Source: Sipunculus nudus (lineage: Eukaryota > Annelida > Sipuncula > Golfingiida > Sipunculidae). From it: a DNA stretch of 64,000 nt. The notes below the pieces were generated by a model that saw only the letters and a program-made list of their open reading frames with translations, did not search any database and was not told where the DNA came from. The translations under genes and the position numbers were made by a program. The stretch is taken from positions 69,188,659 through 69,252,658 of the forward strand of contig CM049313.1 of assembly GCA_026874595.1 (NCBI GenBank). Reading direction: 5' to 3'. Positions 1 through 12,300 of the stretch are shown here, piece after piece (position 1 is the stretch's first letter; each line of letters opens with the position of its first letter).

Positions 1-247
1 ATAACGCTGACCATATGTGAGATATATTGGACGACACATCTCACAATTAAAACAGTATCTCAGCAACATGCAAGACATAAAAGGTGTAAGGTTAAGAGAC
101 GAGGTGACAAACTAATGCCAAATCGTTTGTATATGGTTTTATGTGGTTTTGAAATACATTAAATTACAGTAAAATTATTTACATTTCTATATAAAAGTGA
201 AACATCTGCTCGGAGTTTAAATTGGAATGTTTTATGTACATGTATAT

Positions 248-586
248 GTATCGTATCTTGAGCAAAGTATCGAGATACGCATCGTATCTTGAGCAAAGTA
301 TCGAGATACCTATCGTTTCGTGAGCAAATTATCGAGACACGCATCGTATCGTGAGCAAAGCATCGAGACCATTTCGTATTGTTAGTAAAGCATCGAGTTA
401 AATATCGTATTACTTGCAAAAAAATCGAAATAAAAAATCGTATTTGGAGCAAAGTATTTAGATACGTAATGTATCGTGAGCAAAGTATTGAGATACGTAT
501 CGTATCGTAAGCAATGTAACGAGATACGTAATGTATCGTGAGCAAAGTATTGAGATACGTATCGTATCGTGAGATAATGTATCGTT
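248..586. repeat. 31-bp minisatellite, about 11 units
   Basis: Units about 31 bases long follow the pattern ATCGTATCGTGAGCAAAGTA then a second half ending GAGATACG. The middle units (about 360-450) are the most decayed. Each unit holds a small inverted pair (GTATC near the start, GATAC near the end) that can fold. The open frames across it on the minus strand reflect the repeat, not a gene. Confidence 0.85.
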
Positions 587-939
587 ACAGTCCAATTACT
601 GTATAGCTTTATGTCTTTTAGGATCAGTTTAATCTTGTCACACGTTCCCATTGTTTTACTTCTTTGATGTTCATTGTTAATGCAGTAAGTAAACAATTTT
701 TATTAAAAGAGGTTGGACAAAAATGTTATCAAAGATTTTCACCTGAAATAGATTCAGTTATGGTGTTCTAGTGTACATATGAAACCCCATCCGTTTCCAA
801 CAATTACAAAGTATTATTTTCCGGTCCAAAACGATCGCCAATATAAGGGATGAAATATTTAAATGGCCATGATTTCATAATGAAACGACATATATAGAAA
901 CAAATTTTTAAAATTGTCTCTTCCAACTAAAATAAGGAT
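587..939. other. No gene or clear repeat seen
   Basis: AT-rich unique-looking sequence between the minisatellite and the next degenerate repeat. No splice-consistent coding segment was recognised. Confidence 0.5.
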
Positions 940-1640
940 ATATGTTCATTATAGACATTGTAAGGTCACAAAAGGTACATATACATTAAGGTTAAGGGCA
1001 ATGTCAAATTTGGAATAAAAAGCCAAACTCGGCATGATATGGCACTTTTATTTAACAAAGTGTTATAAAAACATATTTCAAGTGCCGTTTAAATTCAAAT
1101 TTAGGGTGCCCATTTATTTAATGATATATCTGAGGTCAGAAAGATAGATATCATTCAGTAAGGTCAAGGTAAATTTCAAATTTGGAAGAAAAAAAAACAA
1201 TAATCACGAAGATATGGCATCTTTTTGCAAGAAAATTGACGTAAAAATACATTCAAAGGGTCATTTCCTTCTAAATTTAGATTGCACATGCATTTGGTCA
1301 TAGTTTTTTAATGGCTGGAGAGGTCCATGCCATGCATTCAGGTCGTTTGAAAAAGAAAACACCAACATTTTTATTATATTACTCTTTCTTGGAAAAAAAA
1401 TAACATAGAAAGACTTAAGGTATCACTTCTAGCTAACATCGAAATGAACTGTAATTGTGGTCACTTCTGAGGTCAGCTTATCAAGCTTCAAGGTCAAGGG
1501 CAATGCCATATTTGATAGGAAAATACCAATCTCTCCATGATATGGTATGTATTTGAAAATAAAAGACATCAATAATATAAAGATAGACCGATTAAATTGT
1601 AGCGGCTTTCGTTTTTTATTATGTCCAGTCAAACAAACTC
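940..1640. repeat. Degenerate tandem repeat, about 170 bp unit
   Basis: Three to four diverged copies share GGTCAAGGGCAATG..., then AATTTGG(A/G)A and a CATGATATGGCA block (about 989, 1159 and 1490). Long A runs interrupt the copies. Confidence 0.5.
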
Positions 1641-4600
1641 AATACGTGCTTGTAACAATATGTGCGATTAATATATTGATGTAAATCCATCATTTCAAAT
1701 GTATGTATAGTTCATCTACAATCCATGGAGTGATGAACTTATTTATTATTTAGAACACCTTCATCAGCATTATCATTATCAAGTTTGAACAGCAGAGTCC
1801 TTATCATCTTCTGATTATGACTGAGTACGAGTGAGTTCGTTTGCTGGAGAGATGGTCAAAGCAACTATCCCTGTTGAGTATGTAGAAGGAGATGCCGGCA
1901 GCCAAATCGGCAGGACGGCGAAATTCAGCAGCTGTTTAAGCAGATTATTCTGACGTATTTATGTTGCGTAAACATCATGGTGATTTCACAAGTAGTATTT
2001 TTAACTTATTCATGGTAACAACAAAACAGCCAATTTAAAGAAGCCTACACACTGAAGAAGCCCTCACAAAATGTCTACTCTGTGTGTGTGAGTGGATGTG
2101 ATACTACCTCAAGGACACAGTATGGAGCACACACATTTCATGAAGTCATATCTTCAAATAACCCCATATATATTTAAATGGAAAGCATATAGATCGAGGA
2201 AGCCCTGCTTAAGATGTATGGAAATACATCACCAAATCTGACATCTGCTCGATTGGGAAAGTTGCAACTGAGAGTATCAACTTCTTCAGGTTATGGTCCT
2301 CCGCTTCAACCAACACAAAATGTGGGCTGCCAAAATATCTAAGTGTGATTACAGGGGGAAATGTGAAAAAATAAACAAGTATCTGTCGAGTTGTTAGCTG
2401 CTGCTGGTTGTGTGATTCCCATCCCTTATCACAAGGGAGATGCAAATACTCGACGATGCTAGGGCCTGATGAGATATGTGATGACTATAGAAAAATGAAT
2501 TTTGTCAATATCACATGGCCCTCAGGTGGTATCACATCTACTTAAATAATGCAGACGGAGTAAATATAGCGTGAAGTCAACATCTACTTTGATATGTCGT
2601 TAAACTAATTGTCCGTGTTGATGTCGGAATAAACAGGTTTGAACCACAGTGATATAAGCATTTTTTGTGTAATATAAATACATAGAAATCTCTGCAACAA
2701 CAGCTGTAGGTACTTCAGTAGTAGGTTTATAGGCTATATACCTTGCAAATTTTTTAGCATGCATACCATGCATGCTCATCCATAATCATTTTTGCTTTAA
2801 CCATCTCTTCTGGAAAGCATATTAGAATTTGCCACTGACGCTAGTTTATCACCCTCTCAGGAATGCATAGGGGGTAAGGATTAAGATGGATCCCCAACGT
2901 CTTTATCAGCGGTTTATTTTGACAGATATCAATTAGATGACGTTTTTTGACCTCCTATCACATACCATCAGGGTTGGGTTTCCGTGCTCGGAACGTGTTC
3001 CTGTTCAAGCCGATTTCCTGTCGTAGACATTGTGTAGACGCAGCTGTGGTAAACATTGTGATCGTCCAAGTTTTACATTGAGCCATAGCTGGATCTGATA
3101 TCACCAAAACTCAATATCATAAAATCAAAGCTGTTTTTAACGTGGGTACCCGGAAATTATTTAGGCCTGTTCAGACTTAGTATTTTATTCGCGTTTTCGT
3201 GATGGAACAGGAACACATTCCTAGTTACATTTTTTTCTGGGTAGGAACTGGAACATGTTCAAAGAGCACTAAATTACACCCAAGGCCCAAGCATTGTGAG
3301 GTAATAACATCGCCCGGAGGAGTTGGGTTTGAAACCTTTCCCTTTGCCTATCAGGATCACACAGCTGGGAGCACCTGAACAATTCAAATTGGTGAAGTGC
3401 AACTATAGGGGGAAATTGATCTAATAAGCTGTACTCGTCGGAAAGATGAGCTGCTGTGTACACCAGTATGTGGCAAATGCTAAGAAACTGTTTGCCTGAA
3501 TGTTATATAATCAAAGAGCAGAGATACACAGGAAAAAGATGATGCTAAGGTAACCAACTTCATGAATTGTTCATACAATATGCAAATATATATGGCATGA
3601 TAGATTCATATATGTACCAATATATTATTTAAACATATCGTTACATGTGAAATTTGTATTCAATGATTGGGCAATAATAAAAATGGTTGCAGTGACAAGA
3701 TAATAGGCATAACTACATGGCAATAGTTATGTTTTTTTTTTCATAACGTGTCATACCATACTGTGGCTTATTTCGGCTCAAAAAATCGATATTGACCTCG
3801 ATCATAATGCAAAATATGTTATCAATGACCTAAGACGTATCACCAAATCACTGAAATTCTTATGCTAGCTAGCTGAAAATGACGGCTTAAATGTGTCTTT
3901 ATTCATTTTCTTGCAAAAAAATGCCGCATATACTCTGATTTAGCTAGAATAATTACTTGAGAACACAATTAAATGTCTTGAATGTTTAAAAAATCTCCTT
4001 TTATTTTCCACAGGTTCATACGTCATTTGTATACATATTGTATCATATGTTTTTAAATGGTAGCAGGACCTCCTCGAAGAACAGCATTTGCTGAATGAGC
4101 TATCCTGTTAAAATATATTGCAATAAATAAATAAATATCACGGAATGTTTTCCTACAAAATTGATCTTGAGTTTTATGCATGATATGAACCACTCTCGAC
4201 CACAGAACTGTCACTAAATTAATATGCATTCTAATTTAAGATGGAAATCATGCCGAAAGACGATTATAATTCACATTATATATGAGCAAATGATTTCCTC
4301 CTGGTGATGTTTTACCCACTTCTTGCCTATTTTTTAGTGCAATGTGGACGTATTAGGCCGAAATAAAAAAAAGGGTATGGTTCTCAGGCACTTTTTTTCA
4401 GAAATCAATGCGGGCGGGTGTTTTTTTATTTTTGATTTAATAAATATTTTGGTACGTTTCGGTAAAAATGTCAAATGATAAGGGAAAAGCATGATATTAA
4501 CAGATTTATTTTGCAAAACAAGTACAAGCACTACAAACCACAGGAAAGAGTATGATTTTATCTTCTTGAAAGAAATGTCCGAGCGGCTGCAGCTCAAAAT

Positions 4601-5079
4601 TGGTAAGTTTCTATTGAAAATCAAAATAAACTTTTGATGCTGGGGTTTAAAATAGATGCGGGCGGTGCCTGAGAACCATACCTTTTATGTTGTTTTTTTT
4701 TTGGGGGGGGGGGGGGCCTTATTATCTCCAATTTCATCAAACCAGAGGTGACTCGTCCGGTTTTGCAGTATTTGACCCATGTGATAAGAGATCCTTTCGG
4801 ACCTTATATAACTAGCCGGCAGGACCGACGGATTTTGATTTTACGTTTGACACTTAAAGCTGCTTTTGACAGAATAGTAAATAGTTATTCTCTTCCCTGG
4901 TGATGTAAAAAAAGACACTGCTGATTTTCTGTCGGCCAAGGGGGGTCGGCAGTACCCAATTTTCACCAAACCTCCCTCAAAACTGCCGGAAAATTCCGGT
5001 GGGCCGGCACCAAATTCGAGCCCCGAGTTCACATTCTGCTAATTGCTTAAAGGTCAAATCATCAATACAAATTTGGCGG
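1641..5079. other. Long stretch without a recognised gene
   Basis: Only short open frames. Two minus-strand frames at 2209-2445 and 3269-3463 have a faint resemblance to each other (a shared plus-strand GGGGGAAAT(G/T) and flanking words), so they may be old copies of one repeat. A G14 tract preceded by T10 lies at 4693-4716. No domain recognised. Confidence 0.4.
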
Positions 5080-5400
5080 CAACAGCACATGACCCAGTGG
5101 GCAAATCAACATTGATTATATATTAAATCAATATTTATCATCAGTAATTAAACTATATTTGAAAAGCGTTGAATTGCTTCAACGTTGAAATATCAACATT
5201 CATTGAGAAATTTTGTCAAATCAATATTGATTTAATAATGAAAAGTTTTTGTAAAAGATTGAATTGCAAGTGGAAAATCAGCATTGATTCTATGTTGACT
5301 CCTAGTTGATCATTAACATTGATCATCAATGTCAAATCAACATTGGTTTAATGTTGATAACAAGTTGAAAATATCTCAACCTCATTTCAATTTGTTTTCA
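5080..5400. repeat. ATTGATTTAA-rich degenerate repeat
   Basis: Repeated words such as AAATCAACATTGAT and TCAATATTGATTTAA occur in both orientations, so the patch is both repetitive and partly self-complementary. No coding potential. Confidence 0.5.
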
Positions 5401-7313
5401 GTATTGAAAAAATGACGAGTGCCTCCTGGGATGGTTCTTATGATATGCGCGTGAAATGAATTTTTGGATCGCTGCTATGCTGGATCTCTGACGGGTTTTG
5501 AATTTAAAAGCAGACAACCTGATAGGAACCAATCTTCAGATAAAATCCTACGACAAACACTGAATGATTCTTAAGATAATGCACATAAAGGCACGCTACT
5601 TAATGACCATTATTGGATTTGAAGGCACATATTTGAATCTGAAGGCACACAGCCATCCCTACGGACTAAACATTTAATATTTTAGAGCAATGGCTCAAAC
5701 GGTTCTTCTGGTAATGTGTACAACTGAAATCTGAAGCAGGATTGAAATTTGATTGCCTGCACATGGCTCGAAAACGGTAAAAGCTGGAAATTTTTAGATT
5801 ATCTTTTCTATGGCTGGATCTTTTTAGATAATCTGTATTATATAGATTATAGAAAGACACACTGACAGCCTGATGGGTGAACTAAATAAGACAGCAAATC
5901 TTAATCTAAAAAAAAAAAAAAATAGAAAATCATAAAATTTGTTTTAGTTTTGCCTTTTAGCCTAGAAATCTAGTTTTGCCTTTTCGCAGGAAAACTGGCC
6001 TTTTATAGATGCATCCTATCATATAAAACTTCAATCATTTATTTCAGTTTTGATATTTCTGCGGAACGGTAAACCGTTTTGTGTTGTGGTGCAACGTCCC
6101 AATGGCAACACCCGGCATATTTTTATGTACGCTGTAACTAAATAAAGGCCGGTGTAACCTAAAAAATTGGCCAATCAGGTATTTCCTTATAAAGTAAGGA
6201 TGGGGCTGGATTTTGACTGATATCCTTATGGCTCTGCAAATCACCGAGATCTGGGAGTTCATCAGCGCTGCGAGGCCATAATAACGCGGGGTACCAGGAT
6301 AGCTGTGGGTTATATTATGCGTTGGAATAATTTGTTTTTCTGTATTTTTCATTATTTGTGATGTGGGAAACATCAGAGTATTCACCTGTCGTTCGGATTG
6401 GTACAAAATGAAAAATGCCTTTCGTTGCTTGCGTTTGCCCGTCTCGGACAGGCGGAGTGTTATTATGCCCCCGTATTAAAAACAGAAAAGTGAACAATGT
6501 AGCCCGTTCATAAGTGTTGGATAAGAACTATTGCAAGGCAAACACATAAACATTGGTGTATTACGGTTAGGGCTCCACGGTATCCCAACACTTCCAAACT
6601 AAGAAAAGTTCGGTTTTCTTCCCTATGCATATTGCTTTAAAACATACAGAAGACAGCTACCATTCACCAAAACTTACATATGAACACGTAAATATAATAC
6701 AAGACATCCAAATATCATAAAATGCAGTTTATTGTTAGTTTTGAAATATTTTTGTATTTTTAGATTTAAAGCCAAAAAAAGTGAATTCACCTTCTTAAAC
6801 AAACAAAAACAAAGAAACACACACCAGAAAAGTCAACGTACATATGAAGGCAAATTATCTTGATTTACAAGGTGTCCCTTATAAATACAAACTATACCTG
6901 GTATAAAACCTTTATCGGCATAAATGATGTGTGTACGACTGATGGGAATGAAGTACTTAAATTAATTGTTTATGATTATAATGTCACAATGCCCCCTCCC
7001 ACTCCCTCCCTAGTGACAAAAACGCATACAAAGAGATATATGGTTCCTGATATTATGAAACACTTAGACATACACTTCTTTAAATTCTTGGGAAAACCTC
7101 CAATGGTAAAGACTGGTTATAAAAGTAGTTGATGAATGACATCAGTTGGGCAAAATTTTTCAGAAAACTCAGGTATAACCTTGAGCCTTCAGCAAGACTG
7201 AAAATATGCAGAAAATATGAAAATACCTATTTTAAACCAAATATTTTAAGATGAATTTATATTTCATAAAAGAATGTTGAATTATGAAAATCTGCATTTA
7301 TATTTATTAAATG

Positions 7314-7314
<1 letters not shown>
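5401..7314. other. No gene recognised
   Basis: Short open frames only, including a 120-codon minus-strand frame at 6044-6406 with no recognisable family. No splice-supported exon seen. Confidence 0.4.

Positions 7315-7399
<85 letters not shown>
7315..7399. repeat. (TA)n microsatellite
   Basis: Uninterrupted TA run of 85 bases. Confidence 0.98.
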
Positions 7400-7401
<2 letters not shown>

Positions 7402-7961
7402 TGATGAAGACAAGTTAACTTTCTTTTAAATCTACATTTAATTGCAGGGCTCTTATTCAGCAGAATTTAGCCACTGTGATATCATATCTGGGAAAACCTG
7501 AATTTAGAGTAACAATAACTTGAAAGTACATGACATTCCCTCAGTGGTCTGTGAATTGATATCTCCATCCTAAATAAAATGACACTTCACCATATACAAG
7601 TAGACTTAATACTACATATGTGGCAGTGGGGTCAGAGTTGGGTGTTTACACTGCGGGTGTGAAAGGCGATGTATAGAATCCCTGATGCATGAATGATCTT
7701 TTCCATAGGATGCAAATACACAAATCTTTAATTTAAATTATATCATGATAACTCTCGACTCTTATTATGGTTGGAGTCTGCAAGTGTTCGAATTTCTCAA
7801 CCAACGTTGTGGTTGCATTCACTCTTGCAAAAAGAAAAAAAAATTCTGCCTTACATGTACATGTTATTTCTTCACTTTAATGTGTATGGTAATTGTAGAC
7901 AATATTAATCTTACAGAATGATTTCATTACCTTATAATCTATAAAATTGTTACAATGCATG

Positions 7962-7963
<2 letters not shown>

Positions 7964-8038
<75 letters not shown>
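7964..8038. repeat. (TA)n microsatellite
   Basis: TA run of about 75 bases with one TTT interruption, followed by a short TG run at about 8060-8073. Confidence 0.97.
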
Positions 8039-8041
<3 letters not shown>

Positions 8042-8073
8042 AAATTATACAGATTATATATGTGTGTGTGTGT

Positions 8074-9064
8074 TTGTGTATTTATATATATAACTAGAAT
8101 GGTTTCATGATAAAGATAAAATGATAACTGTACATTGAACATGCATCAAAAAGTACTCCAGAGCGCTTAAGATTCCTTCTTTCAAGGTAATTTCAACCAC
8201 AAACTGACTGAGAGTATCCTGTCATGGTGACAAATGTTAATATCAACAGAAAAGGGCTCCTAAGGTTTGTTGTTAGTGTAATAATGCAGGGTAAGCACTG
8301 ACAACCTGACATTAAATAGAGGTATGTTTGTGCTTTGAATATTTAACAAAGTAACGTGCTGCCAATGCCACAAGATTTTCTGCAGACAAGATGAAGTGAG
8401 ATGTCAATGAAATACACTGTCAGTTGCTCTTATATTTAGAACTTCTACAAAGAGTCATGTTCTTGAGTATGTGTATCTGTGATTGTGTCTGAATTTCTCA
8501 CTGATAGCTGGTACCAATTTATGGATTTTAACTTAAAATCCGTTTTCATACTATCAAGTCTGTGGCTGCTACGCTTTCACAGACCTTGATTCAGCAACCG
8601 CTCTGGCATCTATTTTATGAATGATGAACAAGGCAAATGAACCAATCAAATGACTTGCCCAAGCAAGTCTGGTGCTAGTTCTAAACCCTTACCCTGACCA
8701 AAGGTTTGAGAAAGCGAAAGACTTGGTAGTAAACAGATGCATAAATCCTTAAGGACCAACATTTATCAGCAAGAATGGGCTGGGAACCACATCAATGAAT
8801 TGTAAACCCATCTACAAAATCTAATAATTTGAAGAAATTGATCCGTTTGTCATCCTGTCTATATGTGATGGTGACAACTATTTGATGACAGATGTAAATT
8901 AATATGTTAACACCATAGCTTTCATTTAGTGAATCAGCTAAGTATAAATATTACATAACCTTGAAGGATAAGTTATGTATACAATCCTCATTCAAATAAT
9001 TTCTAGATGTTGGGTTTAAAGAACTCTTTGAGGCTATTTCAATGAAAAATGCTACTGTGATGAC
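8074..9064. other. 3' flank of EIF3J, no other gene seen
   Basis: AT-rich sequence past the EIF3J stop on its strand; the lower part of the 3' UTR may extend into it. No repeat or coding family recognised. Confidence 0.4.
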
Positions 9065-9146
9065 TTTATTGTATTCAAACAGCACATATAAGATAAGACT
9101 AGACACATACTGTTTCTTACATATGGCATTAAGAAGATTATTTATT
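9065..9146 (-). terminator. Candidate EIF3J polyadenylation signals
   Basis: AATAAA on the minus strand at 9141-9146 and again at 9065-9070, about 100 and 180 bases after the stop codon. Position and hexamer fit; no transcript evidence. Confidence 0.45.
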
Positions 9147-9247
9147 TTTGGGGGGGCTCAGCTGTTGAAACTAAGCATGGAAGATTTACGCAGGAATATT
9201 TGCTGGGTATTGTATCTGGAGGAGCTGCTAGGTGACATTGCAGGTCT

Positions 9248-9343
9248 CTACATGAAGTCATCATATTCCCCTGTTACAAAATCATCAATTTCTTCTTCTT
9301 TATCCATCTTTATAACCGCTTTCTTGCTCTTTTTCTTTTTCGC
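9248..9343 (-). CDS. EIF3J: EIF3J coding exon 9 (stop codon)
   Basis: Encodes AKKKKSKKAVIKMDKEEE and ends TGEYDDFM before TAG (9248-9250). The acidic-aromatic C-terminus is the eIF3j hallmark. Acceptor CTGTTACAG. Confidence 0.94.
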   Translation of the reverse strand, partial: AKKKKSKKAVIKMDKEEEIDDFVTGEYDDFM

Positions 9344-12300
9344 CTGTAACAGCAGAAAATGCAAATGAACAACAGGTCATAGCTCAGTAAGGTGATGTGT
9401 ATGATCTCCCACACAACAGAACTGAGAACGTAAACAATGATCCGTATTATATATAGGTCTAATGTATTTCAAATTACAACCTGAATTTCAGTATACTGCA
9501 GATTTCATTGAGATGTTTGTACTCAGTGCTAGATTCAATGGTAGCTTTTCTAGGAGAGAAATGTTCCACTGTGAAAAAGACAACAGACCTTTTTAAGAAA
9601 CAACTAATTCTCAAGTAAATTTCCTTAATATGATATAAAACCTAAAATATCTTGTGTTAAAATATTTACTGATAAATAAGATGAATTTTTTTATCATTAT
9701 GATTATCTGAATTTAATGTCTTTACCAATAGCTTAGCAAGTGTAATTGAATCATTTAAAACAATTTCACTGTGACCTAATCACCAATGTGGCACATACCC
9801 TAATTAGACCCCTTATTATGTCAAATTTGATGAATTAATCAAAGGTGTACAAGATACAGAGCAGGAGTGAGTTCTCCACCATTACTTTGAGAAATAAAGC
9901 AGCACCATGGCTGGTGGTTCAACTTGTGTTAAGGGTCAGAGGTGACTTGAGTCCCACTCTGGCATAGCAGTTTTTCCTAAACACATCCAAAATACACAAT
10001 CAAACACTCTTTTATGTAAATCCTACCTTCTGTGCCTTTGCCTTTTCATTAGCTACAGCATGCAGTGTACTCCCGAGTCGTTTAGTATCTTCAGACTCCA
10101 CTGAAAAATAAATATAAACTCTGTACAAATGAATGTTACCATAAATGCAAGCCAGGACTGTATTCAATGAGCATTTTACCCCAAATATATTAAAGCAATT
10201 ATGGCACAAGAAAATAATGCATGGGAGCTGAGATCATCTGCTTGTTGTGATTGAGCTCTACTTTCACAGAATTCTCTGTATGAAATTTTATTTTATATTT
10301 CATTCTGTATTTTTGGAAGTATTTGGAAATTAATTTTGTGGTTTCAATACTTAAGGCTGACTGGTATAAATAAATATCAGGCGCTGGAGTCATAAGCTGA
10401 CCTTATTGAAGAACTGCACGGAGGGCCACAGTGTCCTTAACTCCTGACCCCAGTGTCCCAGAGACATAAAAGAAATATAAATGAGAAGTGTATAGTTTGG
10501 GTAGCTCTGATTGGCTTTAGCCTTTCCATCAGGTAGTATAAACCAGAACTTCACTGACATAGTGCTCGCCTGGCACCACCACAACATAAATTATGCTAGT
10601 TTTGTTAAGTGCAATTTATGAACTGTTCATCACAAAATGTTGCTATCACAGGTGTCCTTAAGCCTTATCACATAAAACAGTTGCAAAATCTGTCCAAAAA
10701 TAAAATAAAGAAGCATTTTTTTTGTGATTTTGCAAAAGTTTGCATCAAAGTTTTAATAAATGAATATCAAAACTGTGTAGGTGTATAAGCCCAAACCTAG
10801 CCCTAGCAGATATAGAAATAAAGGGGAAGCAGCATTCTTAAAGAATTGTGAAAGGAATGAAGAGAGGTATTTTTCAAGAATTGTAGATGAATGCCAGACT
10901 GAGAGACACTGCAGAGACATGATGTCCAAATTCTTGTTTAGGAGTGACCAGAGGGTCAGTTTGAATTAACTGGACCCATGACAGAATTATGTATAGGTAC
11001 AGGGGCTACACAACCTTTTCACAAAAATTGGAGAAATGGGTAGAAACAATTTGTGTTTCAAATTCGGGAAAAAAATATGGTGCCCCTCAAAAGTTATCAG
11101 GTTAAAAAAAAAATATCCTTCAGAAGATAATGACTGACAACCCAGACGATGGCATTGAAAACAACGTCTCCCCTGGATGCTTATGACGCTCAGCTGCCAA
11201 GCATTACCTGCGACATCATGGGCTGAGATTTACAATTTCCAGTCAAATTTTTTAAGAACTTATTTGCCAATTTGTTGAAATTTTCTACGACAACAGAAGT
11301 GACCTGTGGGTCATGACGTTCAGCTGCAAAGCATGACCTGTGACATTATTTAGGTTGTTTAAATAAGTTTAGTTTTCATGGTATCAGTCAGAGATCACAC
11401 TATGACTGAAAAGACTTAACTAAAGACCTCTCTCATGCCCTGGATATATATAGCAGAATCATACCATAATGAAATCCTTGGTAACTCTTGATTACCTAGG
11501 TTGTGCGTCACTTCAACCTCTCATATTCTTGTAATAACAATAACTCCCAAAGTGTAAGTGCCCAGTGGATGCCATTGCTTTTGCAGCAAAGTCCCAGTGA
11601 GGTGTCACTGTGGCTTCAACTGTGTGGTATCCTATACATGTACTGTCAATCAGTTGAGACTTGGCAGCTAGTTACTATCTTGTGTTGACCCGTTAGCCAG
11701 TTTGTGTACACACCCAATAAGTAATCCATCTACACTAATCTTTAATCGATACAAAGGAAATTATTTCAAATAATTAAATAATAACAAATGATATGATTCA
11801 AATAGAAATATGATTGAAATAATGGGAGTTACAATGTACGGTAGGTTTAGGCCATACTCATCTTAAAGACTCCTGATTTTTTTAAATTATCATTACAACT
11901 GCTATACATCACCAAAATCAGTTATATATTATATGTTTTATATAGTTATATATAGTTTAAAGCAAAGAAGCATACTGATCACAGAATTTTCCCAAGCTAG
12001 TACAAGAAATTTTGAGTTCAGTCAGTTGCCATTTGAGACTATATTGCCCATAAAACCCGTAAAACCCGAGTTTACCCAGTAAAACCCACTGGGCTGGGTT
12101 TTATGCTCAAAACCCGGGTTTTGCCCAACCCTGGTTCCCCTATTGGTAGGTAAGCCATATATGACAGATGGAAGGTATAGATTGAAAAGTTTGCCTGAAA
12201 ATGACTAAATGCATGAAGTGGGTGCTGTGTACACTACCTTTGACCTCAAAATCAACAGGTCTTTTCCCCCTATTGGCAGAGAAGCGATATCAGTGCTGGA

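Noticed and set aside
1849-1959. Short plus-strand frame starting MVKATIPVEYVEGDAGSQIG
   Set aside because: Coding-like composition but only 36 codons, without splice sites or a recognised family.
7939-8142. Frames made of alternating Ile-Tyr residues (also 59923-60108 and 62300-62555)
   Set aside because: Translations of TA microsatellites.
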